Below, in pieces: positions 1 through 7,667 of a stretch of DNA of 32,836 nt. The DNA lies in assembly GCA_028870715.1 (NCBI GenBank), contig JAGWOZ010000013.1, positions 1 through 32,836 of the forward strand. The letters are read 5' to 3'. The position numbers were made by a program, and so were the translations under genes. This DNA is from Betaproteobacteria bacterium (lineage in GTDB: Bacteria; Pseudomonadota; Gammaproteobacteria; Burkholderiales; Burkholderiaceae_C). Position 1 is the stretch's first letter; every line of letters starts with the position of its first letter. The notes under the pieces are model-generated. The model did not search any database, was not told where the DNA came from, and saw only the letters and a program-made list of their open reading frames with translations.

Positions 1-611
1 GCTGCAACGTCGGTGGCCCATTGGATGGCCGTGCTGAGCATGGCCTCGTGCGCCACAACGCGGTTGACCAGGCCCAGGCGCTGCAGCGCCTGGGCATCAA
101 GGCGCTCGCCCAAGACGATCAGTTCCATCGCTTTCTGGTAACCCACGGCTTGGGGCAACAGATGCGTGACCCCACCGGTGACGAAATGCCCGAGCGCCAT
201 CTCGGGGAAAAACGCCACGAGGTTGTCGGCAGCCACGACCATGTCGCAGTTGAGCATCCATTCGAACCCGCCACCGACTGCATAACCGTGCACGGCGCCA
301 ATCACCAGCTTCGGTCCAAACATGATGTCGCGCGTGATCTGCTGGATGCGCTCGCAGGTCTCTGCCACGCAGCCGGGTGTGGCAGCTTGCGCGCCAAACT
401 CTTTGAGGTCGTCGCCAGCGCAAAACGCGCGCCCCGCTGCCGTCAGGACGATGGCACGCGTGTCGGGGTCTGACTGGGCGTCCGTTAACGCCTGGTGCAG
501 ATGCGCCAGAAGCTCAGCACCGATTGCATTGAGGCGTTGCGGACGGTTGAGCGTGACGATGCTCACCGGGCCCTCAGTGTGCAGCCGGGCGTACTGGGTT
601 GTGGGGGTCAT
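1..611 (-). CDS. Enoyl-CoA hydratase/isomerase (crotonase) family, partial
   Basis: Partial gene; its C-terminal end lies beyond the left edge, leaving about 203 codons. The translation has the crotonase fold signatures: an oxyanion-hole segment FCAGDDL (residues 63-69), a second GGG turn (113-115), and two acidic residues, Glu117 (GGGFEW) and Glu137 (FFPEMALG), at the positions of the two catalytic glutamates of enoyl-CoA hydratase. Such enzymes hydrate trans-2-enoyl-CoA in beta-oxidation or aromatic-acid breakdown; the substrate cannot be told from sequence. The ATG overlaps the stop of the acyl-CoA synthetase gene by 4 nt (ATGA), so the two are probably translationally coupled. It is the third gene of a minus-strand operon with an SDR and a synthetase. 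Confidence 0.9.
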   Translation of the reverse strand, partial: MTPTTQYARLHTEGPVSIVTLNRPQRLNAIGAELLAHLHQALTDAQSDPDTRAIVLTAAGRAFCAGDDLKEFGAQAATPGCVAETCERIQQITRDIMFGPKLVIGAVHGYAVGGGFEWMLNCDMVVAADNLVAFFPEMALGHFVTGGVTHLLPQAVGYQKAMELIVLGERLDAQALQRLGLVNRVVAHEAMLSTAIQWATDVA

Positions 612-2209
612 TGCCTCTCCTGATGCTTGACTGGTGGATGCGTGTGGCGCTGCGCGACATCGGCCTCGCGGTCCCAGGCACCGCTTGTGCCCAGTTCACG
701 CAGACGGAACTTCTCCACCTTGTCGGTTGGCGTCATGGGCAGCGCATCCATGAAGCGCAGGTAGCGAGGCACCATGAACCGTGGCATGCGCTGCATGCAC
801 CAGTGGGCGAGCGCCTGCGGCGTGAGCGTGCTGCCCGGGCGCAGGACCACACAGGCCAGCACATCCTCCTCGGTCAGATCACTGGGCACACCCACCACAG
901 CGCAGGCAAGAACTTCGGTGTGCGTCTCCAGGCCGATCTCCACTTCCATCGCGGCGATGTTCTCACCGCGGCGACGCACGATGTCCTTGCGCCGGCCGAC
1001 GAAATAGAACCAGCCGTCGGCATCGCGCGTGAGCAGGTCCCCGGTGTGAAACCACTGGTCGCGAAAGGCGCAAAGCGTTGCCTCGGGCATGCCCCAATAC
1101 CCGTCCATCAGCACCGAAGGCTCCTCGGAGCGCACCAACAATTCGCCTGGGGTCCCCGGAGGCACCTCGAAACCGTCCTCATCCACCAGCCGCACCTGCC
1201 ATGGCCCCAGCGGCTTGCCACAACTGCCCGTACGTCGCGGTTCGTGCTGGGGCGTATAGAGGATGGCACCCACCTCGGTCGCACCGTACAGTTCGACCAG
1301 CCGGCAGCCAAAGCGCGCCTCGAACGCGGGCGCCCATTCCGGCAGGGGCACACCCCAGCCCAGGCGCGCTGCGTGCTCGCGGTCTCGCGGCGAGGCCGGC
1401 TGTTTCCACAGCATGGTCAGCGTGGCGCCCATGAAGTCGAACACAGTGCCCTTCAGCGCCCGCATCTCATCCCAGTAGCGCGACACGCTGAAGCGCTCGC
1501 CGATGGCTGCCACGGCGCGCAGCAGCAGCGCCGGCGCCAGGGTCATCACGGTCGCATCCAGGTGGAACATCGGATAGGGGCAGTACAGCACATCGTCGCT
1601 GCGCAGGCCAAGACCCTCGATCACGCCTTGGGCCTGGCGCAGGACGAAACGGTGCGAGATCTTCACCGCCTTCGAACTGCCGGTTGTGCCCGACGTGTAA
1701 AGCAAAAGCGCCAAATCGGAAAACCGGGGCGCCGCGCATGGCGCAGGCTCGGTGCCGGGCACGATCAGCGATTCCCAGGCCAGCGCCGGCCTCACCCTTT
1801 CGGCGCCTCCCACCACGACCACCCGTCTGATCGTGTTCAGCTGCACGCGCACGGCTTCTAACTGTGGCCATAGCATGTCGTGCACCACGAGCAGTTCGCT
1901 TTGCACGAGATTGAGTGCCTGGGCCAGAACCGCACCCTTGAACTCGGTGTTGACGGGTGCGGCCACCGCACCCAGCCGGGCAAGCCCGAACCAGCACAGC
2001 GCCAGTTCGACGCAATTGGGCAGCAGCAGGCTTACATTGGCCCCAGCACGCACACCTTGGGCGTACAGACCCGCGGCGAGTGCTTCGGACTGGAGCTGCA
2101 CCTCCCCGAACGTCCATTCGCCATGCATGAAGCGAATGAAGGGTTTCGCCGGGGCCTCCGCTGCGGCCTGCCGCAGTTCGTCGGTCAGGGTCTGGGTGAA
2201 GCTGCTCAT
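608..2209 (-). CDS. AMP-dependent acyl-CoA synthetase/ligase
   Basis: A 533-residue ANL-superfamily adenylate-forming enzyme that activates a carboxylic acid to its CoA thioester. Visible motifs in order: the phosphate-binding loop YTSGTTGSSK (about residue 170), YGATEVG (A5), HTGDL with the following GRRKDIVRRRGENI (A7/A8 hinge), and a C-terminal Lys segment PMTPTDKVEK in the place of the A10 catalytic lysine. The length is normal for medium/long-chain or aromatic acid ligases; the substrate is not predictable here. The start at MSSFTQ was chosen because its ATG overlaps the SDR stop by 4 nt (ATGA); the open frame continues upstream only as a shadow of the SDR gene. It ends in a 4-nt overlap with the enoyl-CoA hydratase. 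Confidence 0.93.
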   Translation of the reverse strand: MSSFTQTLTDELRQAAAEAPAKPFIRFMHGEWTFGEVQLQSEALAAGLYAQGVRAGANVSLLLPNCVELALCWFGLARLGAVAAPVNTEFKGAVLAQALNLVQSELLVVHDMLWPQLEAVRVQLNTIRRVVVVGGAERVRPALAWESLIVPGTEPAPCAAPRFSDLALLLYTSGTTGSSKAVKISHRFVLRQAQGVIEGLGLRSDDVLYCPYPMFHLDATVMTLAPALLLRAVAAIGERFSVSRYWDEMRALKGTVFDFMGATLTMLWKQPASPRDREHAARLGWGVPLPEWAPAFEARFGCRLVELYGATEVGAILYTPQHEPRRTGSCGKPLGPWQVRLVDEDGFEVPPGTPGELLVRSEEPSVLMDGYWGMPEATLCAFRDQWFHTGDLLTRDADGWFYFVGRRKDIVRRRGENIAAMEVEIGLETHTEVLACAVVGVPSDLTEEDVLACVVLRPGSTLTPQALAHWCMQRMPRFMVPRYLRFMDALPMTPTDKVEKFRLRELGTSGAWDREADVAQRHTHPPVKHQERQ

Positions 2210-3036
2210 GCGTCCCCCGTGAACGGGATTGTCTGGCCATGCGGCGCCACCGGCCAGTGCTCGCGCCGATTGGGCACGGCGCCGTCGATGCGCAAGACCG
2301 AGCCCGAGATGAAGGCTGCTGCCGGTGACAGCAGGAAGATGATCCCCGCAGCCACTTCGGCCTCGGTGCCAAGGCGCCCGGCGGGCACCAGCTCGGCGAA
2401 TCGTTCGATCATGGGGCGGTATGCATCGGGGTAGCTCTCCAGGCCCGATGATGCGATCCACCCGGGCGCCACCGCGTTGACCCGCACCGGGGCCCATTCA
2501 TACGCGAGCGTCTCGGAGAGATTGAGCATGCCCGCGCGCGCAGCACCCGAATGCGCCATGCCGGGCATGCCACCCCACATATCCGCCAGCATGTTGACAA
2601 TGGCGCCGCCGCCCCGCGCCTTCATCGATTGCAGGTAAACCTCGCGCGCGAACAGGAAGCCACCGAGAAGATTGTTGCGTACTACCGCATCGAAACCGTT
2701 GGCCGAGATGCGCTCGGCAGGACTGAAGAACTGGCCACCGGCATTGTTGACCAAGCCGTCAATGGCCCCCATTTCGGCGACGGCGTCGGCCACAACGGCC
2801 TTCACGCGCGCCTCATCGCGGATATCGCAGGCGTGCCAGCGCACCGCAGTCCCATGCACGGCAATGCGCTCCTGGGCGCTGGCAAGTTTGTCAGCCGATC
2901 GCCCGACAAGAACAAGACTGGCGCCGAGCCACGCCAACTCCTCCGCCGTGCGCAAACCGATGCCTGAGCCGCCGCCGGTGACGATGAAAACCTTGCCGGC
3001 GAAAAGACCCCGGCGGAATTGCGACAGGCTCGGCAT
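2206..3036 (-). CDS. SDR-family oxidoreductase, PECR (trans-2-enoyl-CoA reductase)-like
   Basis: A 276-residue short-chain dehydrogenase/reductase. The NAD(P)-binding motif TGGGSGIG is at 20-27 and NNAG at 97-100. The usual YxxxK catalytic motif is absent: at that place the sequence reads HSGAARAG (162-169) followed by LAYEWA and VNAVAPG. From memory this pattern matches peroxisomal trans-2-enoyl-CoA reductase (PECR) and relatives of 2,4-dienoyl-CoA reductase, which act on CoA thioesters. That fits an operon with an acyl-CoA synthetase and an enoyl-CoA hydratase. The start has a strong Shine-Dalgarno (AAGGAGG, about 6 nt before ATGCCG); a longer open frame reaches 3090 but would run over the promoter region. 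First gene of the operon, divergent from a TetR gene. Confidence 0.9.
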   Translation of the reverse strand: MPSLSQFRRGLFAGKVFIVTGGGSGIGLRTAEELAWLGASLVLVGRSADKLASAQERIAVHGTAVRWHACDIRDEARVKAVVADAVAEMGAIDGLVNNAGGQFFSPAERISANGFDAVVRNNLLGGFLFAREVYLQSMKARGGGAIVNMLADMWGGMPGMAHSGAARAGMLNLSETLAYEWAPVRVNAVAPGWIASSGLESYPDAYRPMIERFAELVPAGRLGTEAEVAAGIIFLLSPAAAFISGSVLRIDGAVPNRREHWPVAPHGQTIPFTGDA

Positions 3037-3055
3037 CCATTCCTCCTTAAGACGA

Positions 3056-3077
3056 AATATGATTATGACCTCATGTT
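3056..3077. promoter_or_regulatory. Candidate TetR operator (inverted repeat)
   Basis: Imperfect inverted repeat AATATGA-N8-TCATGTT (6 of 7 positions paired) in the 83-bp gap between the SDR start (3036) and the regulator start (3120). Its size and location suit autoregulation and control of the acyl-CoA operon by the TetR protein. Assignment is by position and symmetry only. Confidence 0.4.
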
Positions 3078-3119
3078 TTGTTTTCAGCAACCATCAATTC
3101 GCTCGTCTTGACGCAATCC

Positions 3120-3842
3120 ATGGCCCCTGCTCCCCCTCGTCCCTCCGCATCCTGCGCCGCGCACGCTGCTCAGCCTGATCCCCTGTCGTTCGGCGCGCAC
3201 CTGCAGGCTCGGGCCATGGCGCCGGGGCTTCGCAAGGGGCTGCGCACCGGCCTGCGCATTCGCGTTGCGGCATGCCAGCTGCTGGAGGGCACCGGGCCCG
3301 ACAGGCTGAAGATTCACGATCTGTGCGAGCTCACTGGCGTGTCCCAGGGCACCCTGTACCTGTACTTCGCCGACCGCGATGACCTGCTGGCCACGCTTTT
3401 GCAGGAGTTTGTCGCGTTTTTGCACGAGGGGCTGGCGGCGTCTACGCACCACAGCGCATCCCCTAAGGACTCCGTGCGATTGGCCACGCTGAGCTACTGT
3501 CGCTACTTCGAAGCGAACACGGGTCTGATGCGGTGCCTGCTGCATCATTACGAGTCCTTTCCGAAGGCCCGTGCGGTGGTCGATGCCTGGAACCGAGCAT
3601 GGATCGAGACCATCGTGCGCTCCGTGCGCCGCTGGCAGCGCCGCAACGGCCACGCCGCGACACCCCTGCGCGATCTGCGGCGCCGGGCCTACGCGCTCGG
3701 AGGCATGGTCGACCAGTACCTCAACGCGATTTACCTTTACCAGGACCCGTATCTCGCCCCGGTGGCAGGCGACATTCGCACAGTCGCCGATACGCTCACA
3801 CGCATCTGGCTGCGCGCATTCGACCTTCGCCCCGACCCGTAA
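3120..3842 (+). CDS. TetR/AcrR-family transcriptional regulator
   Basis: A 240-residue one-component regulator. The N-terminal helix-turn-helix reads IHDLCELTGVSQGTLYLYF, the classic TetR signature (GVSxGTLYxYF), at about residues 70-90. The C-terminal half is an all-helical ligand-binding region that I cannot assign to a ligand. It is divergent from the SDR/acyl-CoA synthetase/crotonase operon, so an acyl-CoA thioester or the free acid is the likely effector (inference). The start is uncertain: ATG 3120 is preferred over an in-frame TTG at 3078; ATG 3216 would still keep the DNA-binding domain. The residues between 3120 and 3216 are proline/alanine-rich and may not be translated. Confidence 0.88.
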   Translation: MAPAPPRPSASCAAHAAQPDPLSFGAHLQARAMAPGLRKGLRTGLRIRVAACQLLEGTGPDRLKIHDLCELTGVSQGTLYLYFADRDDLLATLLQEFVAFLHEGLAASTHHSASPKDSVRLATLSYCRYFEANTGLMRCLLHHYESFPKARAVVDAWNRAWIETIVRSVRRWQRRNGHAATPLRDLRRRAYALGGMVDQYLNAIYLYQDPYLAPVAGDIRTVADTLTRIWLRAFDLRPDP

Positions 3843-4043
3843 GCCGCTCACGCCCAGATTGCCCGGCTGGAGCTGCGTCGGCATGGCTCCTGGACGCGCG
3901 TGCCAACACGCCTCAGCGCCATCGCGATGCCCACGCATGGCGCCTCCCTGCCCTCGTGCACTCCTGGGACCATCGCTGCCCCTGCCGGCACGCGCGGCAA
4001 GCTCCGCTAAGATCGGCGTTTTGTCCGAAAACCTCACGTCCGG

Positions 4044-4457
4044 ATGTCTGCCTTCTCACGCCTGCGCCGTTGGGCCGGTCGCCGCGCCAGTCTGATCTGG
4101 CTGCTGCTGGCCTACGCCTGCACGCCGTGGGCGCAGGCCCTGCAGCCGCTGGCGCAAACGATCGAGGTTCCCTACTGCGCGGCTGGACTCGCACCGTCTC
4201 AATCCGCCGGCCACGCGTCAGCTTCGGGCACACGTTCCACGCACGGCCAGGCGCACGCATGGCTGGTCTTTGCCCTGGACGGTGGCTCTGCAGTGCAGTC
4301 CTTGCAGGCTGCCTGCGGGCGCAATCTCCCACTGCAACTTGCCGTTCCACGCGGCCAGCCAACAGTGCTGGCTGCGTCGCTTTCACCGCGATCCGAGAAC
4401 CTCGGGTCCATGCGCCCCCGCCCGCGCGCACCACCGATGCTCCCCCAAGCCGCTTGA
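4044..4457 (+). CDS. Hypothetical small exported protein
   Basis: A 137-residue protein of no recognised family. It starts with basic residues (MSAFSRLRRWAGRRAS), then a hydrophobic stretch (LIWLLLAYACTPWAQA) with a plausible signal-peptidase site around AQA, so it is probably exported. The rest is low-complexity and rich in Ala, Ser, Pro and Arg; the last 30 residues are Pro/Arg-rich. It lies 117 nt upstream of the beta-barrel gene on the same strand and may be the first gene of the PCuAC/TlpA cluster. Doubt remains because alternative frames are also open here; the signal peptide and location are the main support. Confidence 0.5.
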   Translation: MSAFSRLRRWAGRRASLIWLLLAYACTPWAQALQPLAQTIEVPYCAAGLAPSQSAGHASASGTRSTHGQAHAWLVFALDGGSAVQSLQAACGRNLPLQLAVPRGQPTVLAASLSPRSENLGSMRPRPRAPPMLPQAA

Positions 4458-4574
4458 TCGCTGATTGGCACGGCCGCTTTAGCAGCCGCTGCCACCGTTC
4501 ATCGTTCGCGCCCGGACACCCGCTTCTCGACCCCCGTGGGGCGAGAGCGCCCGGGCCGCTTGGGAGTCTTCAAG

Positions 4575-5648
4575 ATGCATCCGTGCTTTCATCCCCTGCA
4601 GCGCGCGACGCTCGCGGGTGTTCTCATCCTCGCGGTGCCCTTGCCCGCATTCGCCTGCGCCAGTTGCGGATGTTCGCTGTCCACGGACGCCGCCATGGGG
4701 TATGCCGCCAGTGCTGGTTGGCGCCTGAGCCTGCAGTACGACGACATCAACCAGAATGCGCTGCGCACCGCAAGCCGTGCCGCCAGCCCTGCGCAGGTGG
4801 TCGATGAGCCCACTACCGGAGAGCTCGAACACCAGACCATCAACCGCTACGTGACACTCGGGCTTGCCTACAGCCCCAATGCCGACTGGAGCTTCAGTCT
4901 CCTCGTTCCCTACATCGACCGCAGCCACAGCAGCTACACGGACCAGACGTCGGCGCCGTTCGACAACGCGCAGCTTGCGCCCTCGCATCTCAGCACAGCG
5001 CACGTGTCGGGACTTGGAGACATCAAGTTCATCAGCGCCTGGCAGGGCCTGTTGCCAACCCACAATCTGGGCGTTCAGCTTGGCGTGAAACTGCCCACGG
5101 GCGACTACGGCGGTGCGAACGCGGCCGGCACCGCGGTGATCGGACGTCACCCGGCCGCCTTCGACAGTGGCCCGGCTTCACTGGTGCCGTCGCCGGGCAA
5201 CCTGCTCGACAGCAGCTTGCAAGCCGGCACCGGAAGCACGGACCTGATCATCGGTGCGTTTTACTATCAGGCAATCAGCCAGGACTTCGACGCTTTTGCG
5301 AATGCGCAGTTTCAGGCCGCGTTGACCCACCGGCTTGATCAGGCTGGCCAGGACTACCGTCCGGGCAACCTGGCAACGATCAGTTTCGGCGTGCGCGATG
5401 AGGCCAATCCGGATGTGGTGCCGCAGATCCAAGTCAATCTCAGCCGCAAGAGTGCCGATCAAGGCGCGCTGGCCGACACGCTCGACACCGCCGGCACCGT
5501 TGCCTACCTCAGCCCCGGGCTTAGTCTCAGGGTCGCCCAGGGCGCACAGCTCTATGGATTCATCCAGCGCCCGCTCTACAGCCGGCTCGACGGGTACCAG
5601 TTGCTACCGCGTTGGACCGCAACTGCCGGGCTGAGCTATGCCTTTTAA
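4575..5648 (+). CDS. Predicted outer-membrane beta-barrel protein with N-terminal Cys cluster
   Basis: A 357-residue exported protein. A signal peptide (LAGVLILAVPLPAFA) is followed directly by CASCGCSL, a three-cysteine cluster close to the mature N-terminus. The remainder alternates polar and hydrophobic residues in short strands with turns (for example RYVTLGLAYSPNADWSFSLL, LGVQLGVKLPTGDYGG) and ends in an aromatic residue (TATAGLSYAF), the hallmark of outer-membrane barrels. It resembles uncharacterised transporter-like barrels found beside copper chaperones. ATG 4575 is preceded by GGGAG at 8 nt; an in-frame GTG at 4536 is less likely. PCuAC follows 43 nt downstream, so a role in metal (copper) handling across the outer membrane is inferred, not shown. 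Confidence 0.82.
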   Translation: MHPCFHPLQRATLAGVLILAVPLPAFACASCGCSLSTDAAMGYAASAGWRLSLQYDDINQNALRTASRAASPAQVVDEPTTGELEHQTINRYVTLGLAYSPNADWSFSLLVPYIDRSHSSYTDQTSAPFDNAQLAPSHLSTAHVSGLGDIKFISAWQGLLPTHNLGVQLGVKLPTGDYGGANAAGTAVIGRHPAAFDSGPASLVPSPGNLLDSSLQAGTGSTDLIIGAFYYQAISQDFDAFANAQFQAALTHRLDQAGQDYRPGNLATISFGVRDEANPDVVPQIQVNLSRKSADQGALADTLDTAGTVAYLSPGLSLRVAQGAQLYGFIQRPLYSRLDGYQLLPRWTATAGLSYAF

Positions 5649-5651
5649 CCA

Positions 5652-5665
5652 CGGCGCTCGCGCCG
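5652..5665 (+). terminator. Small GC hairpin after beta-barrel gene
   Basis: CGGCG-CTCG-CGCCG, a 5-bp stem with a tetraloop, begins 4 nt after the stop codon and is followed by ATTTCTC. The T run is short, so it may only attenuate transcription into the PCuAC gene or protect the mRNA end. Confidence 0.25.
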
Positions 5666-5691
5666 ATTTCTCAACCTAGGAAACCACGACA

Positions 5692-6237
5692 ATGATCAAC
5701 ATCCTGAACTCTCACATCCATCGCCTGCCGCGTCGCGCTGCGCTGACTTTCGTTGTGGCCGCCGCCGCACTGGCGGCTTCGCCCGCATTTGCCGCGGGCA
5801 GCGCGCCGGTTCAAGCCAGCAACGCCTGGATCCGGTGGCTGCCAGCCGGGCTGCCAGCCGGGGGCTACATGCAGTTGCGCAACCTCTCCGACAAGCCCGT
5901 CGACCTGGTCGGTGCAACGAGCGCCGACTATGGCAACACGATGCTGCATCACACCGTCAAAAAGGGCAATACGATGGAAATGCTGCCCGTCGCACGGGTG
6001 ACCATCCCGGCGCATGGCAGCGTTGCGTTCCAGCCAGGCGGCTATCACATCATGCTGATGCAACCGAAAAAGGCGGTGCAGCCCGGAGACCAGGTGCCGA
6101 TCACGCTGGAGTTCTCCGGTGGCAGCACCCTGCGCGTCGAGTTCCAGGTGCGCAAGCCCGACGCCACCGGGCCGGGGACGGCTGGCGGCATGAACATGCA
6201 GAGCATGCCGGGCATGGGTGATGGCCAGACCAAGTGA
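5692..6237 (+). CDS. Periplasmic copper chaperone PCuAC
   Basis: A 181-residue exported protein of the PCuA(C) family (DUF461), which carries Cu(I) in the periplasm and supplies the CuA or CuB site of heme-copper oxidases. The copper motif H(M)X10MX21HXM is met exactly by His86, Met97, His119 and Met121, in the segment ending PGGYHIMLM. The signal peptide runs to about AFA-AG (residue 35). A Met-rich tail (GGMNMQSMPGMGDG) adds possible Cu(I) ligands, as in PCuAC proteins with C-terminal Met extensions. It overlaps the start of the TlpA-like gene by 17 nt and follows the beta-barrel gene, consistent with a copper-delivery operon. Confidence 0.93.
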   Translation: MINILNSHIHRLPRRAALTFVVAAAALAASPAFAAGSAPVQASNAWIRWLPAGLPAGGYMQLRNLSDKPVDLVGATSADYGNTMLHHTVKKGNTMEMLPVARVTIPAHGSVAFQPGGYHIMLMQPKKAVQPGDQVPITLEFSGGSTLRVEFQVRKPDATGPGTAGGMNMQSMPGMGDGQTK

Positions 6238-6775
6238 TCACGGACGTCGCGCATTGCTGCGCGACATCGTTTCGCTTGGCTTGGGTGCAGCCGCCAGCGG
6301 CTTGGCGCAACCGGCGCGCGCCGACGACTTGCGCGTTGGCGCCCCAGCGCCGCCGCTGGTGCTGCGCACACTGGCCGGGAATTCGATTGCAACCCGCGAT
6401 CTTCTCGGCCAGATCGTCATCGTGACCTTCTGGGCGAGCTGGTGCGGTCCCTGCCTTGCCGAGCTGCCGCTTCTGTCCGCCTATGCGCAGCGGCATCGCG
6501 CGCAAGGCCTGGCGGTGCTGGGGTTCAGCCTGGACGCACCGGACACCCTGCCCGCCGTTCGATCGATCGCGGCCACACTGAGCTTTCCGGTCGGTCTGCT
6601 CGGCAGCGCCTACGCCGGCGCGTATGGACGCATCTGGCGCATTCCCGTGAGCTTCACGATTGACCGGCGCGGACGCCTCGTTGATAACGGCTGGCAGGAC
6701 CAGGACCCGGCCTGGACGGAGGCTCGGCTCGAGCGCATCGTCACTCCCTTGCTGACCACAGCGGCCGGGCGCTGA
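6221..6775 (+). CDS. TlpA-like periplasmic thioredoxin
   Basis: A 184-residue thiol-disulfide oxidoreductase with the redox motif WCGPC (Cys75, Cys78) after the strand QIVIVTFWAS, and a cis-Pro segment RIPVSF near residue 145. It has an N-terminal export signal with a twin arginine (GRRALLRDIVSLGLG) ending near ARA-DD, so Tat or Sec export with the mature protein in the periplasm. TlpA-type proteins reduce the CuA cysteines or their chaperone disulfides during oxidase assembly, which suits the preceding PCuAC gene. The start codon is ATG 6221 (a GTG at 6218 is the codon before); both lie inside the PCuAC gene, so translation is probably coupled. Confidence 0.9.
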   Translation: MARPSDHGRRALLRDIVSLGLGAAASGLAQPARADDLRVGAPAPPLVLRTLAGNSIATRDLLGQIVIVTFWASWCGPCLAELPLLSAYAQRHRAQGLAVLGFSLDAPDTLPAVRSIAATLSFPVGLLGSAYAGAYGRIWRIPVSFTIDRRGRLVDNGWQDQDPAWTEARLERIVTPLLTTAAGR

Positions 6776-6780
6776 CCATT

Positions 6781-6809
6781 CGGGCTTGCGGCAATGCCGC
6801 GGCGGCCCG
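6781..6809. terminator. Two-part GC stem-loop between convergent genes
   Basis: Inner stem GCGGC-AAT-GCCGC (6788-6800) is enclosed by CGGGC (6781-6785) pairing with GCCCG (6805-6809). It lies in the 76-bp gap between the convergent TlpA-like gene and the exported unknown gene. There is no T run, so a bidirectional terminator or mRNA-end stabiliser is only a guess. Confidence 0.35.
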
Positions 6810-6851
6810 CGACGACGCGCCATGCCTCGGGGGGGCAACGCTGGCCGCGAC

Positions 6852-7637
6852 TCAGGATCCCTTCGCCTGCGTGATCAGCGCGCCGCCCACGGTATCCCTG
6901 AGCGTGATGGACCGCAAATCGAGCTCCAGGAGATGGCTCTTGCCCTGGGCGCCCTGTACATGGGCCACGATGTCCATGGAAAAGTGCTCGAAGTTCCCGA
7001 TCGCAGGATCGAGTATGGCGATGGTCCTGGGATCCGTGCAATGCAGTTTGCGGAAGGATTGCGCATCCGTATAAACGTAGTGATAGGGCGAGTTGTCGAA
7101 GTAATAGCCCACCCCCTTGATGAACAGGCGGTTGTCGAGCGGGTAGGCCTGGGCGGTCTTGTCATACGCGTCCAGAGCAATGTCGTTGACCTTGATCAGC
7201 ACATCCGGATGGGCCTTGGCGGCCTGGATCAGGCGCTCGATTGCCTGCGCTTGCGCGGCGCTCGCCCGCACAGGCACCGGTGGGACGATGTTTTCAGTGT
7301 TCTCGGTCAAAATGGCGCTGTCGTCAACCGGCATGCCCGAGTAGGCGTAGATGTAGATCTTCAGCAGCACGTCGGAATCAAGCACCGCCAAGCCATGCTC
7401 GGTCTTGAGCACCCCGCCGTTCAAGGCGCGGTCCATGGCCGGCAGCGACGGCTTCGTGCCTGGCGTGTCGGCCAGGCCGGGAAGGCTCTGGTTGGTTTCA
7501 GATGGCGCGCCAACCGCAAGCGTGCACAGGCCTGCCAGCGCCATGGCGGCGGCAATCACCAGCGCTGTGGCCGCGTGTGCACCTGTACGGCGCCGGGGCC
7601 GCTCGCAACGGGGAAACTGCTTCGAAGTGGAGAGCAT
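6852..7637 (-). CDS. Exported protein of unknown function in the octaheme cytochrome operon
   Basis: A 261-residue protein I do not recognise. Basic N-terminus (CERPRRRTGAHAA) then a hydrophobic segment (ALVIAAAMALAGLCTLAVGA) give a signal peptide or single membrane anchor. The mature part has no heme-binding CxxCH motif and only one cysteine (KLHCTD). Aromatic-rich segments such as IYIYAYSGMP and GVGYYFDNSPYHYVY stand out. ATG 7637 was chosen because AAAGGTGA lies about 8 nt upstream; an in-frame GTG at 7649 is an alternative. It sits 30 nt behind the cytochrome b gene, third in the operon, so it is probably a periplasmic accessory of that electron-transfer module (inference). Confidence 0.82.
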   Translation of the reverse strand: MLSTSKQFPRCERPRRRTGAHAATALVIAAAMALAGLCTLAVGAPSETNQSLPGLADTPGTKPSLPAMDRALNGGVLKTEHGLAVLDSDVLLKIYIYAYSGMPVDDSAILTENTENIVPPVPVRASAAQAQAIERLIQAAKAHPDVLIKVNDIALDAYDKTAQAYPLDNRLFIKGVGYYFDNSPYHYVYTDAQSFRKLHCTDPRTIAILDPAIGNFEHFSMDIVAHVQGAQGKSHLLELDLRSITLRDTVGGALITQAKGS

Positions 7638-7667
7638 GATGGTGGTCACCTTTGTCGCGCCTGGATC

